20,710 nucleotides of DNA from a virus. The translations under genes and the position numbers were made by a program. Under the pieces are notes generated by a model. That model was not told the origin of the DNA, searched no databases, and was given only the letters and a program-made list of their open reading frames with translations. Where the stretch lies: positions 1-20,710 of IMG/VR virus record IMGVR_UViG_3300014325_000053; one strand, 5' to 3'. Position 1 is the first letter of the stretch. Each line of letters starts with the position of its first letter. Below, piece after piece: positions 13,450 to 19,373 of this stretch.

Positions 13450-13926
13450 ATGCAACCTTCTGACTACTTCTTTGATTTCTTGGCTCATTGGGAAGGTGAA
13501 AAGCTTTGTCCTTATAGAGACAAGGCTGGCGTACCAACTATAGGAATAGGAAGCACTTTCTATGAAAATGGTGCGAGTGTCAAAATGACAGATGTATGCA
13601 TAACTCATGAGAGAGCAATTGCTTTGGCTAAATCTGCTAGTAAGGATTTTACAGCTGCTGTAAATAGCTTGACTGCAGGAGTTTCTCTTAATCAAAATCA
13701 ATTTGATGCTCTTTTATGTTTCACTTACAATCAGGGAAAAGGAGCTTTTAAATCCTCTACCCTTCTAAAGAAAGTGAACAAAAATCCAAATGATCCCTCT
13801 ATCAGAGATGAGTTTGCTAAATGGGTATATGTATTCAACCCAAAAACTGGCAAAAAAGAAAGGGATGATTGGCAAATAAAGAGAAGAAAAGGTGAAGCTG
13901 ATTTATATTTTAAACCTGTTTCCTAA
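13450..13926 (+). CDS. GH24-family lysozyme
   Basis: The 158-residue protein hydrolyses the glycan strands of peptidoglycan. It carries the T4-lysozyme-type catalytic triad E15, D24 and T30 with the same spacing as T4 (E11, D20, T26), in the motif HWEGEKLCPYRDKAGVPTIGIG, and a later conserved segment LNQNQFDALLCFTYNQG. It has no signal peptide or membrane helix. It lies among structural tail genes, with no holin or spanin candidate beside it, so it could act as a virion-borne lysozyme during entry as well as, or instead of, the endolysin. Its stop overlaps the next start (TAATG), coupling it to the next virion-protein gene. Confidence 0.93.
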   Translation: MQPSDYFFDFLAHWEGEKLCPYRDKAGVPTIGIGSTFYENGASVKMTDVCITHERAIALAKSASKDFTAAVNSLTAGVSLNQNQFDALLCFTYNQGKGAFKSSTLLKKVNKNPNDPSIRDEFAKWVYVFNPKTGKKERDDWQIKRRKGEADLYFKPVS

Positions 13927-14498
13927 TGGCTGTTACATCTCCAATTCTGAATCTACTTATATTAGAAACTCATGATATGAAGACATTGGGAGTGGCTGAC
14001 TATTCCCAATATCCTACAGGTTTTACAATTGTTAATCCTACTCTTGAAATTACTCCCCCTTCATTTCCCATCTCGACAAAGCCTTTTACTGCAAGTAGCC
14101 TTAATCTTTACAATAGTAATGATGTGGGTATTACTTGTGTAGAAGATTTATGCCAATTAGATGAGCTACCAGATGGCTTTTGGCAAGTAAAATACAGCAT
14201 TGCACCTGCACAGACCTACAGTGTTACTAAAAGCTTTATGAGAACGCAATGCCTTCAGCGGAAACTTAATGAGGCCTTCCTCTCCTTAGATTTGGATCAG
14301 TGTGATTTGGGAGTAAGAGATCAGGATATGAGATTGATAGATGAAGTCAATTTCTATCTTCAAACTTCTATAGCAGCAGGCAATCTTTGTGACCCAAAAA
14401 GAGCTCTGGATACCTATAGAATAGCAGATAAAATGATTACAACTTTCTTAAAATCAAGATGTTATGGCTTGCAACGAAATCCCATGCCGTGGGTGTGA
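13926..14498 (+). CDS. Conserved crAss-like virion protein candidate
   Basis: The 190-residue protein has a beta-rich N-terminal half containing the segment TIVNPTLEITPPSFP and a strand set LPDGFWQVKYSIAP, then a helical C-terminal half with Cys at intervals (C108, C125, C153, C178) and a final segment RIADKMITTFLKSRC. I recall this 'VNPTL-ITPP ... PDG-W-VKYSIAP' arrangement from conserved structural proteins of Bacteroidota phages; the exact place in the virion is unknown to me. It starts inside the lysozyme stop and its end overlaps a 51-residue Cys-rich gene by 35 bases. Confidence 0.75.
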   Translation: MAVTSPILNLLILETHDMKTLGVADYSQYPTGFTIVNPTLEITPPSFPISTKPFTASSLNLYNSNDVGITCVEDLCQLDELPDGFWQVKYSIAPAQTYSVTKSFMRTQCLQRKLNEAFLSLDLDQCDLGVRDQDMRLIDEVNFYLQTSIAAGNLCDPKRALDTYRIADKMITTFLKSRCYGLQRNPMPWV

Positions 14499-14619
14499 TT
14501 TACCATTTCCAGGATGTTCTCTAGTGAATGGTCTATGTGCAGCTTGTAGAGGAAAATCGACTACTGGTATCGTAGTTCCCTTTAAAAAGTTTTATGCTTA
14601 CCTACGAAGTCTCATATAA
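14464..14619 (+). CDS. 51-residue Cys-rich (zinc-knuckle-like) protein
   Basis: This short ORF begins MACNEIPCRGC and has six cysteines (C3, C8, C11, C18, C25, C28) arranged as CxxC pairs in its first 28 residues, then a basic/hydrophobic tail (FKKFYAYLRSLI). It fills the gap between its neighbours, overlapping the upstream gene by 35 bases and the downstream gene by 26, each in another frame. Without it the 95 bases between those genes would be empty, unlike the tight packing around it. The Cys pattern suggests a metal-binding knuckle. It may be absent from annotations that use a 60-residue cut-off. The family is not recognised. Confidence 0.7.
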   Translation: MACNEIPCRGCDLPFPGCSLVNGLCAACRGKSTTGIVVPFKKFYAYLRSLI

Positions 14620-14872
14620 TCTTTGTGATGCCTGCTTCAGTACTTCTAATCTGTTGGAGCGAGTAAATAAAGCATTATACCTCTTAGGAGGGAGAGTGTA
14701 CAAGAATAGGGTACTGCTTGCTGGGAAAACAATAGATACTGAGAAGATCAAACTTCTAGGATATTATAAAGATATACTAGAAAACCTCATTTACAATCCT
14801 TATTATTATCAAGGATTTGATTATCAACGAATTGACTCAAGAGTAAAAGAACTTATAAATGGCTTGCACTGA
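14594..14872 (+). CDS. Small unknown protein in the tail module
   Basis: This 92-residue protein is mainly helical, starting MLTYEVSYNLCDACF with a CxxC pair (C11, C14), then LLERVNKALYLLGG, and ending with a Tyr-rich helix (YYKDILENLIYNPYYYQGF). Its start lies inside the Cys-rich 51-residue gene, and its last 14 bases overlap the start of the tail-collar fibre gene, so the three are probably translated in a coupled way. I do not recognise it; a tail assembly or virion role is inferred only from position. Confidence 0.7.
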   Translation: MLTYEVSYNLCDACFSTSNLLERVNKALYLLGGRVYKNRVLLAGKTIDTEKIKLLGYYKDILENLIYNPYYYQGFDYQRIDSRVKELINGLH

Positions 14873-15917
14873 TTGTTTAGAGAACTGTGGGAAAACCACC
14901 TCCGACCAATGCGTTGAGTATACTGGTGATCCTATACCTGCATTAGGTATATGTACTGGCGATCAACTCTCAAAGGTAGAGGCAGCTGTGATTACTGCTC
15001 TTCTTACTGCTTTGGATGGAACGGGAGTATCACCTTCTGAGGTAACTTTAGAGAACTGTCCATGGTTACAAACCCTTTTTGTAGGCAAGTCACCCACCCT
15101 TATCAATTTTCTTCAACTTCTTATAGATGGAGAATGTACTTTAAAAAGTATGATTGATGAGATCAATTCTACTTTAGGTAATGATACTGTCTTTAATACT
15201 ACTTGTTTAAGTGGTCTTCCAGCAAATGCCTCTCCAAATCAGGTTCTTCAAGCTCTTCTAACTGATTACTGCACTACGAAAGTTACTGTAGCTGCAATTC
15301 CCACTACTTATGTAAGAACTAGTGATCTTACTTCCTTAGTAACACAAATTCTCACATCTCTTGGACTCATAGGTGGTTCTACTACTATCCAGTATGCTCA
15401 ATACCTCCCAAAGAAAGTAATCCTGCCATACTTTGGAGACTTGTCTGTTTTTGATAATACTGGTGCTGGTCTCTCTAGTGCAGGAATGGCAGGTATCTAT
15501 TTATGTAATGGACTTAATACTACTCCTGATCTAAGAGGTAGGTCTCTTGTAGGAGCTGTTAAAAACGTTCCTGGAACAGCTCTTCCTGCTGCTACTGATC
15601 CTACTCTCCCGAATAACCCTGGCACTAATTATGGATTAGGAGACTTCTTTGGAGAGAATTTTCATAAACTTCTCACGGGGGAAATGCCTACTCACACCCA
15701 TGGAGTTGGAGACCCAGGACACTCTCATAATTTGCAAAGCGGTACTCTTACTTCAGGAACAGGACCATATAGTGGAGTTGGTGGTTCTGGTTTATATTTT
15801 GCTACGTCCACAGCAAAAGCTTATACAGGAATCACAATTAACAGTGCTGGTTCTAGTGCAATTCATGAAAATCGCCAGCCTTCAGCAGCTGTCTACTGGA
15901 TCATTAGATTAAACTAA
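14859..15917 (+). CDS. Tail fibre with C-terminal phage tail-collar domain
   Basis: The 352-residue protein ends in a tail-collar (T4 gp12-like/microcystin-dependent-protein type) domain: GIYLCNG...DLRGRSLVGA (212-233), LTGEMPTHTHGVGDPGHSHN (272-291) with the typical paired His, and IHENRQPSAAVYWIIRL (335-351). Such domains form trimeric fibre tips, often binding the cell surface with metal coordinated by the HxH groups. The N-terminal half is Cys-rich and helical, beginning MACTDCLENC, and may dock to the tail. It is likely one of the short receptor-contact fibres. It overlaps the preceding gene by 14 bases and precedes the 653-residue tail protein by 8. Confidence 0.9.
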   Translation: MACTDCLENCGKTTSDQCVEYTGDPIPALGICTGDQLSKVEAAVITALLTALDGTGVSPSEVTLENCPWLQTLFVGKSPTLINFLQLLIDGECTLKSMIDEINSTLGNDTVFNTTCLSGLPANASPNQVLQALLTDYCTTKVTVAAIPTTYVRTSDLTSLVTQILTSLGLIGGSTTIQYAQYLPKKVILPYFGDLSVFDNTGAGLSSAGMAGIYLCNGLNTTPDLRGRSLVGAVKNVPGTALPAATDPTLPNNPGTNYGLGDFFGENFHKLLTGEMPTHTHGVGDPGHSHNLQSGTLTSGTGPYSGVGGSGLYFATSTAKAYTGITINSAGSSAIHENRQPSAAVYWIIRLN

Positions 15918-15925
15918 GAAAAGAA

Positions 15926-17887
15926 ATGCCTTGTACAAATTGCAATAACTCTAATGGACCCTTGGTTGTTGGGGGGTTAGCACCAATATTAGCAGGATTT
16001 GGTACTCCTTGCTCAAGCACTGGATGTGCTACTCCTATGGATGCTAAATGCACTTTTTATAGTGGAGCTAACCTTTCATGTTCTACTATAAATAGTGGAG
16101 ACTCTCTTGAAGTTGCGTTACAAAAGATTGATACTCAGCTTTGTGCATCAGCAGCCAATTATTCTACTTATAATGTCTATTGCCTTTCTCCAGTAACAAC
16201 TCAACAAGAGTGGGTAGAGAAAATCTCTCAATTTGTATGTAACACTCAGGATCAGGTTACTACTTTTATAGGAACTACTTTCCCTGCATACCAAGCTACG
16301 GTAGACACTAGATTCGATGCTATAGAGACTCCTGGAACTACCTCTAGCTGTTCTACTAAAATAAATATAGTAAATACAGATAGTCTTCAGACAGTTCTAC
16401 AGAAACTATCCAATGCAGGGTGTTCTTTATATACAGCTATCGATCTTTCTGGAGTTAATTGGAGCCAGTGTTTTAATACATCTATTCCTCCGACTACCAT
16501 CGCAGGGGGTTTCAATAATGTTATTAGTCAAATTTGTCAAGTTGCTACATCTGTAGGAAGTGCAGTATTACCAAATTTTAACAATACTGGAAGTTGTCTG
16601 CCTTCCCCAGGAAGCAATGATTCTTTGGTTGATACTGTAAACAAGATAAAAACAAGGCTTTGCCAAAGTCCCACGTTTGATATAAATGCTCTTACTTGGA
16701 ATTGTGTAACTAAGCCCTCTACTACAACCACTGATCTTCAAGGGACTATAGGAGCGATGCTGGCTAAGTTGGATGTTCTCTCTCAGAATCTATTCACCTT
16801 CTCTAGTGATTTCGCTATAACTCCTACAGATGGGAGTAATGCTTGTGCTGGTAAAACTGTCAATTTGTCAGCTACAATTGCTGATAGAAAAGTTGCTGCT
16901 ACAAACACAGATGGTGCTCCAGGAACTCTCCAAGACAAATTGGATAGCGATAGTAATTTCGCATGGGATTATAGTGATCCAACAAAAGCCAAACTTACCC
17001 TCGTTTCCATTCCCGTCTCCTCAGATGGAAAAGTAAAGACTGATAGTGGAGACCCTACTGCTGATTATCTTGGTACAAAGGTAGCTACAGGAGGAACAAC
17101 AGATGGTATAACTGTTACCCCTACCACGGATACTATAAATCATCTAGTTAAGTTCCCAGTAAGTGTTGATCCAGGGCCTCTCTTTACTGCTTTGCTCACT
17201 TATTTAATTAATAGTGAGGATAGCGATCTCAAGACTCTTTTCTGCCAAGCAGTAGCTTCTTGTCCCTCTCCTTGTGCAGCTCCAACTAATGTGAGTATCT
17301 CTTTTGGAGGAACAACATCTACAACTACTACAACTACTCTTCCAACAACTTCATCCTCCACAACCACTACAACAACAGCAGCTACAACAAGTACTACAAC
17401 TACAACTACTAGTAGCTCTAGTACTACGACTACTACTACAGCTGCCACAACAACAACCACATCTAGCTCTACAACCACTACAACTGCACCTACTACAACA
17501 ACTACTTCATCCTCAACAACTACTACGACCACAGCAGCTCTTGATGATATCTATGTAAGTGCTCAATCTTCTGCTACTCCACCTGATGCAACAGCTATTT
17601 TGGCAGGTACTCACACTCTTCAAAATGCAGCTCTTGATGTGAATGCTGATTGGACTCCATTCAATGCCACACCTCAATACTGTTGGGTATGGATACCAAA
17701 TAGAGGGGGCACAACAGTTAAGACAAAATGGCAGGATACTGTTAATGCCTTTAACCATGGTAATATAGGTGGTGGCACTGACCTCTTTGGCCCCCCAACT
17801 TCTGTGACTGTAAGTGGAGTAGCTGGTTTCCTATACTTTACAGCATATCAAACCCAATTCACTAACAATATTGCAATGCAAGCCTAA
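15926..17887 (+). CDS. Large tail protein with Thr/Ser-rich linker and C-terminal tip domain
   Basis: The 653-residue protein starts MPCTNC. It has at least three copies of a Cys-bounded helical motif of the form (D/N)SL--(V/A)L/V-K(I/L)---C at residues 59-73, 152-166 and 232-246, consistent with a repeated stalk. A beta-rich region follows (~290-415, including GKVKTDSGDPTADYLGTK). Residues 463-538 are almost only Thr and Ser with a few Ala, Pro and Leu. The final ~115 residues form a distinct domain (DIYVSAQSS..., CWVWIPNRGG..., VAGFLYFTAYQTQF) likely at the fibre tip. The plan is stalk, flexible mucin-like hinge, binding tip. The start is preceded by AAGAAAAGAA. Confidence 0.85.
   Translation: MPCTNCNNSNGPLVVGGLAPILAGFGTPCSSTGCATPMDAKCTFYSGANLSCSTINSGDSLEVALQKIDTQLCASAANYSTYNVYCLSPVTTQQEWVEKISQFVCNTQDQVTTFIGTTFPAYQATVDTRFDAIETPGTTSSCSTKINIVNTDSLQTVLQKLSNAGCSLYTAIDLSGVNWSQCFNTSIPPTTIAGGFNNVISQICQVATSVGSAVLPNFNNTGSCLPSPGSNDSLVDTVNKIKTRLCQSPTFDINALTWNCVTKPSTTTTDLQGTIGAMLAKLDVLSQNLFTFSSDFAITPTDGSNACAGKTVNLSATIADRKVAATNTDGAPGTLQDKLDSDSNFAWDYSDPTKAKLTLVSIPVSSDGKVKTDSGDPTADYLGTKVATGGTTDGITVTPTTDTINHLVKFPVSVDPGPLFTALLTYLINSEDSDLKTLFCQAVASCPSPCAAPTNVSISFGGTTSTTTTTTLPTTSSSTTTTTTAATTSTTTTTTSSSSTTTTTTAATTTTTSSSTTTTTAPTTTTTSSSTTTTTTAALDDIYVSAQSSATPPDATAILAGTHTLQNAALDVNADWTPFNATPQYCWVWIPNRGGTTVKTKWQDTVNAFNHGNIGGGTDLFGPPTSVTVSGVAGFLYFTAYQTQFTNNIAMQA
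17312..17539 (+). repeat. 76-codon Thr/Ser-rich repeat tract
   Basis: Codons for residues 463-538 of the 653-residue tail protein encode loosely repeated units of the form TTTTTSSSTTTTTA, about 15 residues each, four to five times. All four Thr codons and several Ser codons are mixed, so the repeat is much clearer in protein than in DNA. The opposite strand reads as a Val-rich open frame, which is only a shadow of this tract. Confidence 0.9.
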
Positions 17888-17890
17888 TAT

Positions 17891-18931
17891 ATGAGTTTAG
17901 CAGCAATAACTGTAAATTGGTCTTATGTACCAGGGTCCCTTGGGACGAAGGTAGAGTACAAAAAAGCTTCTGATAGCATTTGGCTCCAACCCTCAGTTCC
18001 CTTTAATCCTACTACAAATAACTTCTACCCACTCTCTATAGAGGAGGATACTGTTTATGATGTAAAGCTAACTACTTTAGGTCCTTGTTCATCTAGGTCC
18101 ACAACCACACAGTTTATAAAGCCTTCTAATACACATTGTTGCCCTTCTGGTTACTCTCTTTCAGGAGATGCTACATATTGCCAAAAAACATCAGTGGTAG
18201 CTGCTACTCCCCCCTCTGATCCACAGACGACTGTAGCAGTTCAACAAGATAATTATTCTATATGTGGAAGTTATATTTATAGCAGTTTTAGTATAAATGG
18301 AACTGGATCATCTACAATTATACCAACTAGCAATCTTTGGTGGGTGAATGTTACAGGAAACTGTTTTGTTGTTGGTGATCTTGTATCAGGTCCTTTGAAT
18401 AGGTGCGCTTTGTGGGCTAACGTAACTCCTGTTGAGTTTCAAGAAGTTGGAGTCTCTTATTGTATTACGGTTCCAGAAAACAAGACTTATTATGTGGGTG
18501 TTGGAGTAGATAATATAGGAATCATTAGAATAGATGGAAATACTGTACTTCAGCAAGACCCCGCAGCATTAGATGCTCAGTATGGATTGACAGGGGGAAG
18601 ATCAACATTTTCGGTATTTCATATATATCCAATTCCATTTACAGCAGGAACTCATGTTATAGAAATAGTTGGGCAAAACTCAGCTGGACTTGGTGTTAAT
18701 CCCGCTGCTTTTGGAGCAGAGATATATGATAATACCGCTGCTGAGCTCATCGCTGCAACTAGTTACTCTGATCTAAATCTTCTTTTCTCAACGAAGGATC
18801 ATATAGGAGAGCCAGTTCAATTAGGTAGTGACGGAATAGGTTATAGTTGCCCTATTGGGTACTCCCTAGTTTTATGTGATGGTCCAGCATACTGTAAACA
18901 GGTTTTAACAACTCCTTTAATTGAGTGCTAA
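17891..18931 (+). CDS. Tail protein: FnIII-like, Cys repeats and PA14/lectin-like domain
   Basis: The 346 residues divide into four parts. Residues 1-80 look FnIII-like (AITVNWSYVPGSLGTKVEYK ... VYDVKLTTLGPC). A Cys module CCPSGYSLSGDATYC follows (83-97). Residues ~120-285 form a PA14/galactose-binding-like beta sandwich (YYVGVGVDNIGIIRIDG, HIYPIPFTAGTHVIEIVG, FGAEIYD). A second, diverged Cys module CPIGYSLVLCDGPAYC (320-335) ends the protein. The PA14-like fold is known to bind carbohydrate, so a role in recognising capsule or other surface glycans is plausible. Domain calls are by eye. The start is 3 bases after the previous stop, and the stop overlaps the next start (TAATG). Confidence 0.8.
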   Translation: MSLAAITVNWSYVPGSLGTKVEYKKASDSIWLQPSVPFNPTTNNFYPLSIEEDTVYDVKLTTLGPCSSRSTTTQFIKPSNTHCCPSGYSLSGDATYCQKTSVVAATPPSDPQTTVAVQQDNYSICGSYIYSSFSINGTGSSTIIPTSNLWWVNVTGNCFVVGDLVSGPLNRCALWANVTPVEFQEVGVSYCITVPENKTYYVGVGVDNIGIIRIDGNTVLQQDPAALDAQYGLTGGRSTFSVFHIYPIPFTAGTHVIEIVGQNSAGLGVNPAAFGAEIYDNTAAELIAATSYSDLNLLFSTKDHIGEPVQLGSDGIGYSCPIGYSLVLCDGPAYCKQVLTTPLIEC

Positions 18932-19176
18932 TGGCTTCATTTACAATAAATTATACAATTCCTTTTGGCTCCTCTCTGAGGATAGGGTATAAATTTACCT
19001 CCTCTTCAGACCCTTTTACCTATTTGACTTTATACCCCTCCTATAATGACTCTCCCTACACTGTGGATGGCTTGGCTCCTGGTTCGTATACTGTTGAACT
19101 TACAACTGTGTGTGCTTCCTGCTCAGGTGGCCAATTCTCAGACCCCGTTTTGCTTTATGGGGTTGTAGCCCAATAA
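18931..19176 (+). CDS. Small FnIII-like protein
   Basis: The start is set at ATG 18931, sharing one base with the previous stop (TAATG), 81 residues; an in-frame GTG at 18925 is less likely. The protein is a single beta sandwich-like unit: FTINYTIPFGSSLRIGYKF, FTYLTLYPSY, then YTVDGLAPGSYTVELTTVC, whose 'L-PG-SYTVELTT' ending is typical of the F-G strands of fibronectin type III domains. It resembles the first 80 residues of the preceding protein in layout, suggesting a duplicated domain carried as a free-standing subunit. CxxC at its end (C69, C72). Its 3' end overlaps a small CCCC/GGGG hairpin before the terminator. Confidence 0.75.
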   Translation: MASFTINYTIPFGSSLRIGYKFTSSSDPFTYLTLYPSYNDSPYTVDGLAPGSYTVELTTVCASCSGGQFSDPVLLYGVVAQ

Positions 19177-19184
19177 CGCATTTA

Positions 19185-19248
19185 AGCCTCCTGTTTTTTT
19201 GGTTTGCAGGAAATGGCTGGCTCCGTAGTCTCTACTCGGAGCTTTTTT
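19185..19248 (+). terminator. Terminator closing the tail operon
   Basis: The main hairpin is GCTCCG (19220-19225) with CGGAGC (19237-19242), extended inside by AGT/ACT after a one-base bulge, with loop CTCT and a tail of six Ts (19243-19248). Just upstream a second stem forms from AGCC-TCCTG (19185-19193) and CAGGA-GGCT (19207-19218), with a three-base bulge and a T-rich loop. Confidence 0.85.
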
Positions 19249-19281
19249 ATTTATAACCCCCAAGGTTAAAGAAAATGTTAC

Positions 19282-19300
19282 TATAACGAACTTTGTTATA
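19282..19300 (+). promoter_or_regulatory. Inverted repeat upstream of the third promoter
   Basis: TATAAC (19282-19287) and GTTATA (19295-19300) form a perfect 6-base inverted repeat with 7 bases between the arms, ending 6 bases before the -33 TTTG at 19307. The CTTTGTTAT within it (19291-19299) also occurs at 712-720 over the -33 region of the promoter at 713-742. The arms are short, so the repeat alone is weak evidence for an operator. Confidence 0.35.
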
Positions 19301-19306
19301 TATAAA

Positions 19307-19338
19307 TTTGGAAATGTCACCCGGACTTATTATCTTTG
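19307..19338 (+). promoter_or_regulatory. Promoter of the metallophosphoesterase operon
   Basis: A -33 box TTTG (19307-19310), a 20-base spacer and a -7 box TATCTTTG (19331-19338) give a full match to TTTG / TAnnTTTG. The stretch TTATCTTTGTACTAC (19330-19344) is identical to 734-748, and ATAAATTTGGAAATGTCAC (19302-19320) matches 143-161 at 18 of 19 bases. It follows the tail operon terminator and precedes the ATG at 19374. Confidence 0.75.
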
Positions 19339-19373
19339 TACTACGGTATGTTCGTTTTAACTAAATTACAAAC

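Noticed and set aside
13380-13450. Promoter for the lysozyme/tail operon after the terminator at 13401-13438.
   Set aside because: No TTTG / TAnnTTTG pair is visible in this short space, so no promoter was called.
17200-17532. Minus-strand open frame made largely of valine and glutamate.
   Set aside because: It is the antisense of the Thr/Ser codon tract in the tail protein and has no independent support.
14859-17887. Diversity-generating retroelement acting on tail fibre tips.
   Set aside because: No reverse transcriptase gene or template/variable repeat pair is visible in the window.
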